From Caldimonas thermodepolymerans (GTDB lineage: Bacteria; Pseudomonadota; Gammaproteobacteria; Burkholderiales; Burkholderiaceae_C), in the NCBI RefSeq assembly GCF_015476235.1, contig NZ_CP064338.1, forward strand, positions 1,302,001 to 1,366,000: 64,000 nt of DNA, read 5' to 3'. Numbering within the stretch: position 1 is the first letter of the stretch; each line of letters starts with the position of its first letter. A model generated the notes under the pieces. The model had not been told where the DNA came from, did no database searches, and saw nothing but the letters and a program-made list of their open reading frames with translations. Below, piece after piece: positions 48,181 to 58,985 of this stretch. The translations under genes were made by a program, and so were the position numbers.

Positions 48181-49206
48181 ATGTGGAACAAGACCCGGGT
48201 GGCTGCGGCCCTGCTGGTGGCCGGCCTGAGTGGCGCACTTCATGCGCAGACGGTGGTGGGGGTGAGCTGGTCGAACTTCCAGGAGGAGCGCTGGAAGACC
48301 GACGAGAAGGCCGTGAAGGAGGAGCTCGCGCGGCTGGGGGCCACCTATGTCAGCGCCGACGCGGGCGGCTCGCCCGAGAAGCAGCTGGCCGACATCGACG
48401 GCCTGATCGCCAAGGGCGCCAAGGCGCTGATCATCCTCGCGATGGACAAGGACGCCATCGTGCCCGCGGTCGCCAAGGCGCGCGCGCGCAAGATCCCGGT
48501 GGTCGCGTACGACCGCCTGATCGAGGAGCCGGGGGTGTTCTACATCACCTTCGACAACCGCGAGGTCGGCCGCATGCAGGCGCGCGAGGTGTTCAAGGTG
48601 CGCCCCAAGGGCAACTACGTGATGATCAAGGGCTCGCCGACCGACCCGAACGCCGACTTCCTGCGCGCCGGCCAGCAGGACGTGCTGGAAGACGCGATCA
48701 AGCGCGGTGACATCCGCATCGTCGGCGAGGAGTACACCGAAGGCTGGAAGCCGGAGGTCGCGCAGAAGAACATGGAGCAGATCCTCACCCGCAACGGCAA
48801 CAAGGTCGATGCGGTGGTGGCCTCCAACGACGGCACCGCGGGCGGCGTGGTGGCGGCGCTGTCCGCGCGCGGCCTCAAGGGCGTGCCGGTGTCGGGCCAG
48901 GACGGCGACCATGCGGCGCTGCGGCGCGTCGCGATGGGCACGCAGACCGTCTCGGTGTGGAAGGACGCGCGCGAGCTGGGCCGCAAGGCTGCCAATGCGG
49001 CGGTGGCGCTGGCCGCCGGCAAGCCGGTCGAGGGCGCGACCACCTGGTCCGAGGGCGAGAAGAAGGTGCCGATGCAGGCCATCTTCCTGAAGGCCGTGCC
49101 GATCACGCGCGACAACCTGCACGTCGTGGTCGAGGCCGGGCACATCAGCAAGGAAGAGCTGTGCCGCGGGGTCGACAAGGCCACCGGGCCGGCCGTGTGC
49201 AAGTGA
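48181..49206 (+). CDS. xylF: D-xylose ABC transporter substrate-binding protein
   Basis: A 341-residue periplasmic sugar-binding protein with a signal peptide cut after residue 22 (SGALHA). The family features [19 protein letters not shown], the block [10 protein letters not shown] and the sugar-contact part [12 protein letters not shown] match XylF. An AGGAGAC ribosome site precedes the ATG. It is the first structural gene of the operon and delivers xylose to XylHG. Confidence 0.95.
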   Translation: MWNKTRVAAALLVAGLSGALHAQTVVGVSWSNFQEERWKTDEKAVKEELARLGATYVSADAGGSPEKQLADIDGLIAKGAKALIILAMDKDAIVPAVAKARARKIPVVAYDRLIEEPGVFYITFDNREVGRMQAREVFKVRPKGNYVMIKGSPTDPNADFLRAGQQDVLEDAIKRGDIRIVGEEYTEGWKPEVAQKNMEQILTRNGNKVDAVVASNDGTAGGVVAALSARGLKGVPVSGQDGDHAALRRVAMGTQTVSVWKDARELGRKAANAAVALAAGKPVEGATTWSEGEKKVPMQAIFLKAVPITRDNLHVVVEAGHISKEELCRGVDKATGPAVCK

Positions 49207-49208
49207 TC

Positions 49209-50447
49209 ATGGCCCCCGGCCGCACCGCGTCGGACGTCGCGCCGGCCGCCGCCGGCGCGGCGCCGGAGGCGCCGTCGCTGCAGATCAGCGTGCAGGACCT
49301 GCGCCTGGCCATCATGGCCGGCGTGCTGGTGGTGATGGCGCTGGTGTTCCACTTCGCCACCGACCGCTTCCTCACGCCCGAGAACCTCTACAACATCGCG
49401 CAGCAGACGGCGGTGGTCGGCATCGTCTCGACCGCGGTGGCGCTGGTCATCGTCGCGCGCCAGATCGACCTGTCGGTCGGCTCGGTGATGGGCGTGGTGG
49501 GCGTGCTGATCGCCTTCATGATGTACACGCACGGCTGGCACTGGACGGCCGCGTCGCTGGCGGGACTGGCGCTCGCGCTGTGCATCGGGCTGTACCAGGG
49601 CTGGCTGACGGCCTACGTCGGCGTGCCGTCCTTCGTCGTCACGCTGGGCGGGCTGATGTCGTTCCGCGGCGCGGCCTTCCTGGTCGCCGACGGCAAGACC
49701 CAGCCGATCAGCGACCCGGTGTTCCTGATGCTGGGCGGCGGCATCGACGGCGCGCTCGGCCCCACGCTGTCCTGGGTGCTGGGCTTCGCGCTGGCCGCGC
49801 TGCTCGTGTGGCGCATCGCCGGGCGCCGGCGCAGCGCGCGCGAGCATGGTTTCCCGCAGCGCCCGCTGTGGTGGGACGTCGCGGTGGGCGGCTTCTTCGT
49901 CGCGCTGCTGCTCGGGCTGGTGGCCACGCTCAACGCCTACCGCATCACCGACGACATGCCGGGGCAGGGCGTACCGATCCCGGTGGTGATCTGGGCGGCG
50001 GTGGTGATGATCGTGGCCTTCCTGGTGCGCCGCACCCGCTTCGGACGCTACGTCTACGCGATCGGCGGCAACCCGGAAGCGGCGCTGCTGGTGGGCATCC
50101 CGGTGCGGCGGGTGATGCTGAAGCTGTTCCTGCTGCTGTCGGTGCTGGTGACGGTGGCGGCCATCGTCTCGGTGGCGCGGCTCAACGCCGGTACCAACTC
50201 GCTGGGCACGAACATGGAGCTGTACGTCATTGCCGCGGCGGTGATCGGCGGCGTGGCGCTCAGCGGCGGCAGCGGCAGCGTGCTCGGCTCGGTGCTGGGC
50301 GCGCTGATCATCCAGTTCCTCGACAGCGGCCTGCTGCTGATGGACGTCAGCATCGGCAAGCGCATGGTCATCATCGGCCAGGTGCTGATCGCCGCGGTCG
50401 TGTTCGACGTGCTGTACCGGCGCTGGAGCGGAGAGCGCGTGGCATGA
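49209..50447 (+). CDS. xylH: D-xylose ABC transporter permease
   Basis: A 412-residue membrane protein with about ten helices of the ribose/xylose permease family. The signature region [20 protein letters not shown] and the later [19 protein letters not shown] are present. The length matches XylH (393 in E. coli), with an insert [19 protein letters not shown] at 49203 overlapping the xylF stop is an alternative start. It overlaps xylG by ATGA. Confidence 0.95.
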   Translation: MAPGRTASDVAPAAAGAAPEAPSLQISVQDLRLAIMAGVLVVMALVFHFATDRFLTPENLYNIAQQTAVVGIVSTAVALVIVARQIDLSVGSVMGVVGVLIAFMMYTHGWHWTAASLAGLALALCIGLYQGWLTAYVGVPSFVVTLGGLMSFRGAAFLVADGKTQPISDPVFLMLGGGIDGALGPTLSWVLGFALAALLVWRIAGRRRSAREHGFPQRPLWWDVAVGGFFVALLLGLVATLNAYRITDDMPGQGVPIPVVIWAAVVMIVAFLVRRTRFGRYVYAIGGNPEAALLVGIPVRRVMLKLFLLLSVLVTVAAIVSVARLNAGTNSLGTNMELYVIAAAVIGGVALSGGSGSVLGSVLGALIIQFLDSGLLLMDVSIGKRMVIIGQVLIAAVVFDVLYRRWSGERVA

Positions 50448-51229
50448 GCAACAACCCGGTTCCATTGGTGGAGATCCGCGGGGTCTCCAAGGCCTTCGGC
50501 GGCGTGCAGGCGGTGGCCGACGTGCACCTCAAGCTCTACCCGGGCGAGGTGGTCGCGGTGCTGGGCCACAACGGCGCGGGCAAGTCCACGCTGATGAAGA
50601 TGCTCGCCGGCGCCTGCCCGGTCGACAGCGGCGAGATCCGCGTCGACGGCAAGCCGGTGCGCATCGACACGCCGGCGACGTCGCAGGCGCTGGGCATCGA
50701 GACCATCCACCAGACCCTGGCGCTGGCCGACAACCTCGACGCGGTGGCCAACCTGTTCCTCGGGCGCGAGTACGTGACGCGCTGGGGCACGCTGGACGAG
50801 TACGCGATGGAGGCCAAGGCCCGCGAGGTGTTCCGCCGTCTCAACCCCAACTTCCGCAACATCCGCGTGCCGGTGCGTTCGCTGTCGGGCGGGCAGCGCC
50901 AGGTGGTGGCGATCTCGCGCGCGCTGACCTTCAACGCCCGCGTGCTGATCATGGACGAGCCCTGCGCGGCGCTCGGCCCGGAGGAGACTCGCATGGTGCA
51001 CGACCTGGTGCGCACGCTGAAGGCCTCGGGCGTGGGCATCTTCCTGATCACGCACGACATGCCGGACGTGTTCGCGCTGGCCGACCGGCTGTGCGTGATG
51101 AAGAACGGTCGCACCGTCGGCACCTACCGCACCGCCGACGTCAACGAGGACGAGGTGCTGGCCATGATCATCGGCGGCCGGCCGGTGAGCCGGGTCGAGC
51201 AGTGCCACGAGGCGATGGTGCCGGCATGA
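50444..51229 (+). CDS. xylG: Xylose ABC transporter ATP-binding protein, single-domain
   Basis: A 261-residue ATPase with Walker A GHNGAGKS, signature LSGGQRQ, Walker B VLIMDEP and the H-loop ITHD. E. coli XylG is about 513 residues with two nucleotide-binding domains; this one has only one, so the transporter must use a homodimer. Half-size ATPases of this kind are known for some sugar transporters of proteobacteria. The stop overlaps the xylB start. No second ATPase gene is nearby. Confidence 0.92.
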   Translation: MSNNPVPLVEIRGVSKAFGGVQAVADVHLKLYPGEVVAVLGHNGAGKSTLMKMLAGACPVDSGEIRVDGKPVRIDTPATSQALGIETIHQTLALADNLDAVANLFLGREYVTRWGTLDEYAMEAKAREVFRRLNPNFRNIRVPVRSLSGGQRQVVAISRALTFNARVLIMDEPCAALGPEETRMVHDLVRTLKASGVGIFLITHDMPDVFALADRLCVMKNGRTVGTYRTADVNEDEVLAMIIGGRPVSRVEQCHEAMVPA

Positions 51230-52704
51230 GCACGCAGTCCCTCTCGACCGAGGCGGTGATCGGGCTGGACCTCGGCACCTCGGGGGTCAAGGCGGTGCTG
51301 CTGACCGCCGCCGGCGAACTGGTCGCCGAGGCCGGCGCGCCGCTGGAGGTGTCGCGGCCGCAGCCGCTGTGGTCCGAGCAGGCGCCGGCCGACTGGTGGC
51401 AGGCGGTCGATGCCGCGCTGCTGCGCCTGCGCGAGTCCGCGGGTCCGCACTGGTCGCAGGTGCGTGCGCTGGCGGTGGCCGGGCAGATGCACGGCGCGGT
51501 GCTGCTCGACGCCGCGGGCGAGGTGCTGCGCCCGGCCATCCTGTGGAACGACGGGCGCAGCCAGGCCGAATGCGACGAGCTCGAAGCCCGCGAGCCGGCC
51601 ACGCGACGCATCACCGCCAACCGCGCGATGGCCGGCTTCACGGCGCCCAAGCTGCTGTGGGTCGCGAAGCACGAGCCGGACGTGTTCGCGCGCACGGCCA
51701 AGGTGCTGCTGCCCAAGGACTGGCTGGTCTGGCGACTGTGCGGCCAGATGAGCACCGACACCTCGGATGCGGCCGGCACGCTGTGGCTGGACGTGGCGCG
51801 CCGCCAGTGGAGCGAGGCGATGCTCGCTGCCTGCGGCATGCGCGTGCAGCAGATGCCGGCGCTGCACGAGGGCCCGGAGCCGGTCGGCACGCTGCGTGAC
51901 GAGTGGGCGAGCCGCTGGGAGCTGCCCCGGGGCGTGCAGGTCGCGGCCGGTGCCGGCGACAACGCGGCCGGCGCGATCGGCGTCGGCGTGGTGCGCCCGG
52001 GGCAGGCGCTGCTGTCGCTGGGGACCTCGGGCGTGATCTTCACGCCGGTGGCCGAGCCGCTGGCGGCACCCGAGCGGGGCGTGCACACCTTCTGCCATGC
52101 GCTGCCCGGGGTGTGGCACCAGATGGCCGTGATGCTCAACGCCGCGAGCGCGCTGGCCTGGTGGAGCCGCATCACCGGCGCCGAGCCGGCCTCGCTGCTG
52201 GCCGAGCTGCCCGACGCGCCTGCGCGCGAGGCGGCGCCGCTGTTCCTGCCGTACCTGAGCGGCGAGCGCACGCCGCATGCCGATCCGGGCGCGACCGCGA
52301 CGTTCCTGGGGCTGACCGCGGCGCACGACCGGCCGGCGATGAGCTACGCGGTGATCGAAGGCGTGGCCCACGTGTTCGCCGACGGCCTGGCGGCGCTGCA
52401 GGCCGCGGGCAGCCGGCCCGAGCGGCTGCTCGCGATCGGCGGCGGTGCGCGCTCGCCGGCCTGGCTGCAGCTGATCGCCGACACCCTGCAGCTGCCGGTC
52501 GACCAGCCGGCCGGGGCCGAAATGGGACCGGCGCTGGGCGCGGCGCGCCTGGCGCTGCTGGCGCTCGGCCATCCGTTCGAGGCGGTGGTGCAGCCGCCGC
52601 GCATCGCGTGCAGCTACACGCCCGATGCGCAGCGCGTGCCGGCCTGCCAGCGCCGCCTGCAACGCTTCCGTGCGGCCTGGGCGCCGTTGCGCGCGCTGTC
52701 CTGA
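51226..52704 (+). CDS. xylB: Xylulokinase
   Basis: A 492-residue FGGY-family kinase phosphorylating D-xylulose to xylulose-5-phosphate. [11 protein letters not shown] is the phosphate-1 motif, [11 protein letters not shown] and WNDGRSQAE are xylulose-contact regions, and Asp245 in GAGDNAAGA is the catalytic base. The length matches E. coli XylB (484). It overlaps xylG by ATGA and is followed by xylA 43 bases later. Confidence 0.97.
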   Translation: MSTQSLSTEAVIGLDLGTSGVKAVLLTAAGELVAEAGAPLEVSRPQPLWSEQAPADWWQAVDAALLRLRESAGPHWSQVRALAVAGQMHGAVLLDAAGEVLRPAILWNDGRSQAECDELEAREPATRRITANRAMAGFTAPKLLWVAKHEPDVFARTAKVLLPKDWLVWRLCGQMSTDTSDAAGTLWLDVARRQWSEAMLAACGMRVQQMPALHEGPEPVGTLRDEWASRWELPRGVQVAAGAGDNAAGAIGVGVVRPGQALLSLGTSGVIFTPVAEPLAAPERGVHTFCHALPGVWHQMAVMLNAASALAWWSRITGAEPASLLAELPDAPAREAAPLFLPYLSGERTPHADPGATATFLGLTAAHDRPAMSYAVIEGVAHVFADGLAALQAAGSRPERLLAIGGGARSPAWLQLIADTLQLPVDQPAGAEMGPALGAARLALLALGHPFEAVVQPPRIACSYTPDAQRVPACQRRLQRFRAAWAPLRALS

Positions 52705-52747
52705 GCCGCTTCCCTTCCACCTCACACACCCTCAACGAAAGCCAGCC

Positions 52748-54064
52748 ATGACCTCCGTCTTTTCGGGCTTCGGGCCCATCCGCTACGAGGGGCCCGACAG
52801 CCGCAATCCCCTGGCCTACCGCTGGTACGACGCCAAGCGCGTCGTGCTGGGCAAGACGCTCGAAGAACACCTGCGCCCGGCGGTGTGCTACTGGCACAGC
52901 TTCTGCTGGCGCGGCGAGGACCCGTTCGCGCTGGCCACGCCGCTGTTCCGCAGGCCCTGGTTCGACGAGCCCGACCCGATGCAGGCCGCACGGCTCAAGA
53001 TGGATGCGGCGTTCGACCTGTTCACCTGCCTGGGCGTGCCGTTCTGGTGCTTCCACGACCGCGACGTCGCGCCGGAAGGCACGACGCTGCGCGAATCGAA
53101 CGCTCGGCTGGACCAGATGCTGGAACTGGCCGCACGCAAGATGCAGGACAGCGGCGTGCGCCTGCTGTGGGGCACGGCCAACCTGTTCACGAACCCGCGC
53201 TACATGGCCGGTGCCGCCACCAACCCGGACCCCGAGGTGTACGCCTATGCCGCCGCCCAGGTGAAGCACGTGCTCGAATGGACGCACCGGCTGGGCGGCG
53301 CCAACTACGTGCTGTGGGGCGGGCGCGAGGGCTACGAGACCCTGCTCAACACCGACCTGAAGCGCGAGCTGGACCATTACGGCCGCTTCCTCGCGGCAGT
53401 GGTCGAGCACAAGCACAAGATCGGCTTCAAGGGCACGATCCTGGTCGAGCCCAAGCCGCAGGAGCCGACCAAGCACCAGTACGACTACGACACCGCCACC
53501 GTCTACGGCTTCCTGAAGCGCTACGGGCTGGAGGACGAGGTCAAGGTCAACATCGAGGTCAACCACGCGACGCTGGCCGGCCACAGCTTCGAGCACGAGG
53601 TGGCCGTGGCCTGCGCGCTGGGCATCTTCGGCTCGATCGACGCCAACCGCGGCGACGAGCAGCTGGGCTGGGACACCGACCAGTTCCCCAACAACCATGT
53701 CGCGCTGGTGCCGGCGCTGCTCGAGATCCTGCGCGCCGGCGGCTTCACCACCGGCGGGATGAACTTCGACGCCAAGGTGCGCCGCCAGAGCATCGACCCG
53801 CAGGACCTGATCGAGGCGCACATTGGCGGGCTGGACACGCTGGCGCGCGCGCTGCTGTCGGCCGCGGCGCTGTACGAATCGCAGGAACTGTGCGACGCAC
53901 GCCGCCAGCGCTATGCCGGCTGGGACGGCGAGCTCGGCCGGCGCATCGAGGCCGGTGCCGGCCTCGACGAGCTGGCGGCGCTGGTGCATGCGCAGTCGCT
54001 GGATCCGCAGCCGGTCTCGGGTCGGCAGGAGCGGCTGGAAAACCTGGTCAACCGCTACGTCTGA
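52748..54064 (+). CDS. xylA: Xylose isomerase
   Basis: A 438-residue enzyme interconverting D-xylose and D-xylulose. Catalytic His103 and Asp106 are in FHDRD; Glu234 ([14 protein letters not shown]) is a metal ligand; [14 protein letters not shown] is the family signature. The long N-terminal part identifies class II (group II) xylose isomerase. The ribosome site is weak (AAAGCCAGCC). The xylA stop overlaps the galM start (TGATG). Confidence 0.98.
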   Translation: MTSVFSGFGPIRYEGPDSRNPLAYRWYDAKRVVLGKTLEEHLRPAVCYWHSFCWRGEDPFALATPLFRRPWFDEPDPMQAARLKMDAAFDLFTCLGVPFWCFHDRDVAPEGTTLRESNARLDQMLELAARKMQDSGVRLLWGTANLFTNPRYMAGAATNPDPEVYAYAAAQVKHVLEWTHRLGGANYVLWGGREGYETLLNTDLKRELDHYGRFLAAVVEHKHKIGFKGTILVEPKPQEPTKHQYDYDTATVYGFLKRYGLEDEVKVNIEVNHATLAGHSFEHEVAVACALGIFGSIDANRGDEQLGWDTDQFPNNHVALVPALLEILRAGGFTTGGMNFDAKVRRQSIDPQDLIEAHIGGLDTLARALLSAAALYESQELCDARRQRYAGWDGELGRRIEAGAGLDELAALVHAQSLDPQPVSGRQERLENLVNRYV

Positions 54065-55074
54065 TGTCGTCCGAGGTCATCCGGCTGCACCGCCCGCAGG
54101 GCCTGGAGGTCGAGCTGTGCACGCTGGGCGCGGCGTGGCTCGGCTGCCATGTCCCGATGCCCGACGGCTCGCGGCGCAACGTGGTGCTCGGCTGCCCGAC
54201 GCTGGCGCAGCAGGCCGCGCAGCGCGCCTACCTGGGGGCCACGGTCGGCCGTTTCGCCAACCGCATCCGCGAGGCGCGCTACCGGCGCGGCGGGCGCGAG
54301 GTGCGGCTGGCGCCCAATGCCGGCTCGCCCCACCAGCTGCACGGCGGCGACGGCGGTTTCCACGCGCGGACGTGGACGCTCGAGGCCTGCGACGACACCT
54401 GCGTCGTCATGTCGCTGGTGTCGGCGGACGGGGACCAGGGCTATCCCGGCGAGCTGCAGGTGCGCGTGACCTACGCGCTGGTCGAGCCGATGGCGCTGGA
54501 GGTCCGCTTCGAGGCGACCACCACGGCCGAGACCCCGGTGAGCCTCAGCCAGCACGCCTACTTCAACCTGGACGGCGACGCGCTCGACATCCGGCACCAC
54601 CGGCTGCGCATCGCCGCGCAGCACTACCTGCCGGTCGACCGCGACCTGCTGCCGCTCGGCTGGCTGGCCCCCGTGGCGCACACCAGCTACGACTTCCGCA
54701 CGCCCAAGCCGATCGGGCAGGACTGGCTCGCCGACGCGGGGCAGGTGGCGGGCCGCGGCTACGACCATGCCTTCCTGCTCGAGCCGCACTGCGCCGCGGC
54801 CGCCGAGCCGGCGGTCGAGCTGACCTCTGCGGACGGCGCCCTGTCGATGACGCTGGCGACCAGCCTGCCGGCCCTGCAGTTCTACGGGGGCCAGCTGCTG
54901 CGCGACATCCCGTCGCGCCACGGCGGGGTCTACGGCCCCTGCGCCGGCGTCGCGCTCGAGCCGCAGTTCCTGCCCGACAGCCCCAACCACCCGGAATGGC
55001 CGCAGCCCTCGTGCTGGCTGCGCCCCGGCGAGGTGTGGCGGCACCTCATCCGCTACCGCTTCGGCGTGCGCTGA
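54064..55074 (+). CDS. galM: Aldose 1-epimerase (mutarotase)
   Basis: A 336-residue enzyme that interconverts alpha and beta anomers of aldoses. Signature parts are GATVGRFANRIREARY, the catalytic His in LSQHAYFNLDG and Glu in GVALEPQFLPDSPN. In this operon it should supply the alpha-xylose anomer that XylA uses. It is translationally coupled to xylA. A 16-base palindrome follows. Confidence 0.95.
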   Translation: MSSEVIRLHRPQGLEVELCTLGAAWLGCHVPMPDGSRRNVVLGCPTLAQQAAQRAYLGATVGRFANRIREARYRRGGREVRLAPNAGSPHQLHGGDGGFHARTWTLEACDDTCVVMSLVSADGDQGYPGELQVRVTYALVEPMALEVRFEATTTAETPVSLSQHAYFNLDGDALDIRHHRLRIAAQHYLPVDRDLLPLGWLAPVAHTSYDFRTPKPIGQDWLADAGQVAGRGYDHAFLLEPHCAAAAEPAVELTSADGALSMTLATSLPALQFYGGQLLRDIPSRHGGVYGPCAGVALEPQFLPDSPNHPEWPQPSCWLRPGEVWRHLIRYRFGVR

Positions 55075-55090
55075 GCGCGAGGCCGGCGCA

Positions 55091-55106
55091 GCAGGGCGCG
55101 CCCTGC
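55091..55106. terminator. Palindrome between convergent galM and the AraC gene
   Basis: GCAGGGCG/CGCCCTGC is a perfect 16-base palindrome that can form a 6-bp stem with loop CGCG. It lies between two convergent genes but has no T-tract. Confidence 0.35.
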
Positions 55107-55113
55107 GGCATCG

Positions 55114-56100
55114 TCAGTAGTGCATCGTGGCCGGTGCCCGGGCCTCGGCCGGCACGATGCCCGCCAGCGGCGCGCTGCGCAGGCTTTCCATGTCGCGCCG
55201 CGGCGGCACGCCGAACAGGCGCTTGTACTCGCGGCTGAACTGCGAGGGGCTCTCGTAGCCGACCCGCGCGGCGGCGGTCGAGGCATCGCGGCCTTCGACC
55301 AGCATCAGCCGGCGCGCCTCGTTGAGCCGCAGCCACTTCTGGTACTGCAGCGGGCTCATCGAGGTGAGCTGGCGGAAGTGGAGGTGGAAGCTGGAGACGC
55401 TCATCTGCACCCGCGCGGCGAGTTCCTGCACGCGCAGCGGCTCGGCGTAGTGCGCCTTGATCCAGTCGATCGCGCGCGCGACGCGGTGCCCGTGGCTGCC
55501 GGCCGAGGCGATGTGGCGCAGCCGCGCCCCCTGGTCGCTCATCAGCAGGCGGTAGATGATCTCGCGCTGCACGAGCGGGGCCATCACCGCGATGTCCTGC
55601 GGGGCATCGAGCAGCGACAGCAGGCGGTGGAAGGCGTCCAGCAGGGCCGCGTCGGCGTGGCCGACCTCCAGGCCGCGCCCGCCCGGCTGCTGGGTGCGCT
55701 GCTGCACCTGCCGGCTGTCCAGCACCATCTCGGCCACGCTGCGCAGGTCCAGCCCGAGCCGCATGCCCAGGCACGGCCGCTCCGGGCTGGCCTCGACCAC
55801 CTGGCTGAGCGCCGGCAGGTCCAGCGAGGTGATCACGAACTGGTGCGCGCGGTAGTCGTAGCACTCGTCGCCCAGCAGCACCCGCTTGGCCCCTTGCAGC
55901 ACCAGCGCGACGCCGGGCTCGTACATGCAGTTGATCGGCCGGGTCGGGGCGTCCTGGCGGAACAGGAACAGCCCGGGAATGTCCGTTGCGACCACCTCGC
56001 GGTCCAGGGTGTGCCGCATCGCCAGCCGCACCAGCGAGGCCTGCAGGTCCCGCACGCGTTCGGTCCCCGGGGGTGTCAAGTTCGCGATCCGTGTGTCCAA
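55114..56100 (-). CDS. AraC-family transcriptional regulator
   Basis: A 328-residue regulator. The N-terminal AraC_N effector domain contains INCMYEPGVALVLQGAKRV and HQFVITSLDLPALSQV; the C-terminal DNA-binding domain contains LRVQELAARVQMSVSSFHLHF and ASTAAARVGYESPSQFSREY. Regulators of this subfamily often control divergent oxidoreductases, and here the divergent iorAB-type genes begin 187 bases away. Start is uncertain: the TTG at 56100 follows GGGAG at a good distance, while another TTG at 56127 is possible. Confidence 0.85.
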   Translation of the reverse strand: MDTRIANLTPPGTERVRDLQASLVRLAMRHTLDREVVATDIPGLFLFRQDAPTRPINCMYEPGVALVLQGAKRVLLGDECYDYRAHQFVITSLDLPALSQVVEASPERPCLGMRLGLDLRSVAEMVLDSRQVQQRTQQPGGRGLEVGHADAALLDAFHRLLSLLDAPQDIAVMAPLVQREIIYRLLMSDQGARLRHIASAGSHGHRVARAIDWIKAHYAEPLRVQELAARVQMSVSSFHLHFRQLTSMSPLQYQKWLRLNEARRLMLVEGRDASTAAARVGYESPSQFSREYKRLFGVPPRRDMESLRSAPLAGIVPAEARAPATMHY

Positions 56101-56192
56101 AGCGCGACTCCCTGTGTGTGGCTGCAACGGTAAACCAGCGGCAAAGCCATCGTCCAGCGCCGCGGAGGATCAGGCAAGAAATCGAGAGGACT

Positions 56193-56251
56193 GGTCTACC
56201 CGGGGTCCACGGCGCGCGGGAAGAATCTGCAGTCACCGGCTGCCGTAGACC
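56193..56251. promoter_or_regulatory. Inverted heptamers in the araC/ior intergenic region
   Basis: GGTCTAC (56193-56199) and its complement GTAGACC (56245-56251) lie 45 bases apart between the divergent genes. They could be half-sites for the AraC regulator or chance. No promoter is clear for iorA. Confidence 0.25.
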
Positions 56252-56286
56252 GCCGGGCCTGCACACCATGGAAGGAGTGTCCCGCG

Positions 56287-56745
56287 ATGATCAGCCTGAA
56301 CGTCAATGGCCACACGCACCGCGTGGAGGCCGACCCCGACACCCCGCTGCTGTGGGTGTTGCGCGACCACCTGCACCTGACCGGCACCAAGTACGGTTGC
56401 GGCATGGCGATGTGCGGTGCCTGCACCGTGCACCTGGATGGCCAGGCGGTGCGCTCGTGCAGCCTGCCCGTTTCCGCCGCCGCGGGGCGGCGCATCACCA
56501 CCATCGAAGGTGTGGCCTCGGCGCGCGTCGGCCAGGCGGTGCAGGACGCCTGGCGCCGGCTGGACGTGGTGCAGTGCGGCTACTGCCAGTCCGGCCAGAT
56601 CATGAGCGCGGTGGCGCTGCTGGAAAGCAATCCGCGCCCCAGCGACGCCGACATCGACGCGGCGATGGGCGGCAACCTGTGCCGCTGCGCGACCTACCTG
56701 CGCATCCGCGCAGCCATCCACGAGGCCGCCCGCGCGCTGGCCTGA
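56287..56745 (+). CDS. iorA: (2Fe-2S)-binding subunit of a molybdenum aldehyde oxidoreductase
   Basis: A 152-residue iron-sulfur subunit of the xanthine-oxidase family, IorA type. Cys38, Cys43, Cys46 and Cys58 bind the plant-ferredoxin-like cluster, and Cys97, Cys100, Cys132 and Cys134 bind the second. The layout fits isoquinoline 1-oxidoreductase alpha. It transfers electrons from the molybdenum subunit to a cytochrome. GGAAGGAG precedes the ATG. It is 12 bases upstream of the large subunit. The symbol denotes the family; the true substrate is unknown. Confidence 0.9.
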   Translation: MISLNVNGHTHRVEADPDTPLLWVLRDHLHLTGTKYGCGMAMCGACTVHLDGQAVRSCSLPVSAAAGRRITTIEGVASARVGQAVQDAWRRLDVVQCGYCQSGQIMSAVALLESNPRPSDADIDAAMGGNLCRCATYLRIRAAIHEAARALA

Positions 56746-56757
56746 GGGGAGACCGCC

Positions 56758-58950
56758 ATGAGCACGACCACACTCGAGAACCCCGCGCGCCGGCGCGTGC
56801 TGCAAGCCGGCGCCGGGCTGACGCTGGCGCTGTACCTGCCGGTGCACGCGGCCCGGGCGGCCGCCGGGGGGCAGGAGGCCGCCACGCCCTTCGTGCCGAA
56901 CGCCTTCCTGCGCATCGGCGAGGACAACCGCGTCACCGTGATCGCCAAGCACCTGGAAATGGGGCAGGGCAGCTACACCGGGCTGGCCACCATCGTCGCC
57001 GAGGAGCTGGACGCCGCCTGGTCGCAGGTGCAGGTCGAAGGCGCACCCGCCGATGCGCGGCGCTACAACAACCTCGGCTGGGGGCCGGTGCAGGGCACCG
57101 GCGGCAGCACCGCGATCGCCAATTCGTGGCAGCAGCTGCGCGAGGCGGGCGCCACCGCGCGCGCGATGCTGGTCGCCGCCGCAGCGGCGCAATGGGGCGT
57201 GCCGGCTGGCGAGGTCACCGTCTCGGAAGGCGAGGTGATCCACGCCGCCTCGGGTCGCAAGGCCAGCTTCGGGCAGCTGGCACGTGCCGCGGCGCAGCAG
57301 CCGGTGCCGCAGCAGGTGCAGCTGAAGGACCCCAAGGACTTCAGGCTGATCGGCAAGCGCGTGCCGCGCGTCGACGGCGCGGGCAAGACCGACGGCTCGG
57401 CCCGCTTCACGCAGGACGTGCAGCTGCCCGGCATGCTGGTCGCGGTGGTTGCCCACCCGCCGCGCTTCGGCGCGACGCTCAAGTCGGTGGACGACCGCAA
57501 GGCCCGCGCGGTGCGGGGCGTGGTCGACGTGGTGCGCATCCCGAGCGGGGTGGCGGTGTTGGCGCGCGACACCTGGAGCGCGAAGAAGGGCCGCGACGCA
57601 CTGGAGATCGAATGGGATGACAGCCGGGCGTTCCGGCTCGGCTCCGCGGAGATCCTCGCGCGCTACCGCGAGCTGGCCGCCACGCCCGGCGTGGTGGCGC
57701 GCCGCGAGGGCGACCCGGACCGTGCGCTGGCGAACGCGGCGCGCACGCTGGAGGCGGCCTACGACTTCCCGTACCTGGCGCATGCCGCGATGGAACCGAT
57801 GAACTGCGTGATCCGGCTGGATGCCGATGGCTGCGAGGTCTGGAACGGCGAGCAGTTCCAGACCGTCGACCAGGCGGCCGTGGCCCAGGTGCTGGGCCTC
57901 AGGCCCGAGCAGGTGCGGCTGCACATGCTGTACGCCGGCGGCAGCTTCGGGCGGCGTGCCAGCAAGACGTCCGACTACCTGGTGGAGGCCGCGCACATCG
58001 TCAAGGCGATCGGCGGTCGTGCGCCGGTCAAGCTGGTCTGGCTGCGCGAGGACGACATGCGCGCCGGCTACTACCGGCCGGCCTTCCACCACCGGCTGTG
58101 GGCCGGGCTGGACGCCCGGGGGCGCCTGGTCGGCTGGCGGCACCGGCTGGTCGGCCAGTCGATCCTCGCCGGCTCGCCGTTCGAGCCGATGATGGTCAAG
58201 GACGGCATCGACCCGGTCTCGGTCGAGGGGGCGGCCAACCTGCCTTACGCGATCCCGAACCTGGTGGTGGACCTGCATTCCCCGCAGGACATCGGGGTGC
58301 CGGTGCTGTGGTGGCGCTCGGTCGGCTCCACGCATACCGCGTTCTCGACCGAATGCTTCATCGACGAGCTGGCGCAGGCGGCGGGCCAGGACCCGGTGGC
58401 CTGGCGGCTGGCGCTGCTGGCGCAGCACTCGCGCCATGCCGGCGTGTTGCGGCTGGCGGCCGAGCGCGCCGGCTGGGGGCGGCCGCTGGCACCCGGGGCG
58501 GCGGGCGAGCGGCGTGGCCGCGGCGTGGCGGTGCACGAGTCGTTCCACAGCTACGTCGCGCAGGTGGCCGAGGTCACGGTGCGCGAGGATGGCAGCTACC
58601 GGGTCGACCGGGTGGTCTGCGCGGTCGACTGCGGCATCGCGGTCAACCCGGACGTGATCCGCGCCCAGGTCGAGGGTTCCATCGGCTTCGCGCTGTCGAC
58701 CGTGCTCCACGGCGAGATCACGCTGCGCGATGGCGAGGTGCAGCAGTCGAACTTCCACGACTACCTGGTCGCGCGCATCACCGACATGCCGCAGGTGGAA
58801 GTGCACATCGTGCCCTCGGCCGCCAACCCGACCGGCATCGGCGAGCCGGCCGTGCCGCCGTTGGCCCCGGCGGTGGCCAACGCGCTGGCCGCGGCCACCG
58901 GACGGCGCCTGCGCCAGCTGCCGATCCGCCCCGAGCTGCTCAGGGTCTGA
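56758..58950 (+). CDS. iorB: Molybdopterin-binding subunit of an IorB-type aldehyde oxidoreductase
   Basis: A 730-residue catalytic subunit with the molybdopterin cytosine dinucleotide cofactor. An N-terminal Tat-like signal ([18 protein letters not shown]) indicates export in a folded state with the small subunit. Signature parts are [19 protein letters not shown], the cofactor-contact block [16 protein letters not shown], and the active-site Glu in [11 protein letters not shown]. It lacks a FAD subunit, so electrons must pass to cytochrome c. Substrate may be an aldehyde or an N-heterocycle. Confidence 0.92.
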   Translation: MSTTTLENPARRRVLQAGAGLTLALYLPVHAARAAAGGQEAATPFVPNAFLRIGEDNRVTVIAKHLEMGQGSYTGLATIVAEELDAAWSQVQVEGAPADARRYNNLGWGPVQGTGGSTAIANSWQQLREAGATARAMLVAAAAAQWGVPAGEVTVSEGEVIHAASGRKASFGQLARAAAQQPVPQQVQLKDPKDFRLIGKRVPRVDGAGKTDGSARFTQDVQLPGMLVAVVAHPPRFGATLKSVDDRKARAVRGVVDVVRIPSGVAVLARDTWSAKKGRDALEIEWDDSRAFRLGSAEILARYRELAATPGVVARREGDPDRALANAARTLEAAYDFPYLAHAAMEPMNCVIRLDADGCEVWNGEQFQTVDQAAVAQVLGLRPEQVRLHMLYAGGSFGRRASKTSDYLVEAAHIVKAIGGRAPVKLVWLREDDMRAGYYRPAFHHRLWAGLDARGRLVGWRHRLVGQSILAGSPFEPMMVKDGIDPVSVEGAANLPYAIPNLVVDLHSPQDIGVPVLWWRSVGSTHTAFSTECFIDELAQAAGQDPVAWRLALLAQHSRHAGVLRLAAERAGWGRPLAPGAAGERRGRGVAVHESFHSYVAQVAEVTVREDGSYRVDRVVCAVDCGIAVNPDVIRAQVEGSIGFALSTVLHGEITLRDGEVQQSNFHDYLVARITDMPQVEVHIVPSAANPTGIGEPAVPPLAPAVANALAAATGRRLRQLPIRPELLRV

Positions 58951-58971
58951 ACGCGGCGCCGGTGCGGGCTC

Positions 58972-58977
58972 TAGAAT
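58972..58977 (+). promoter_or_regulatory. -10 box of the Mrp antiporter operon
   Basis: TAGAAT ends 8 bases before the ATG of mrpA and lies 22 bases past the ior stop. This would give a leaderless mRNA. The -35 is not clear. Confidence 0.45.
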
Positions 58978-58985
58978 CGCCCGCC

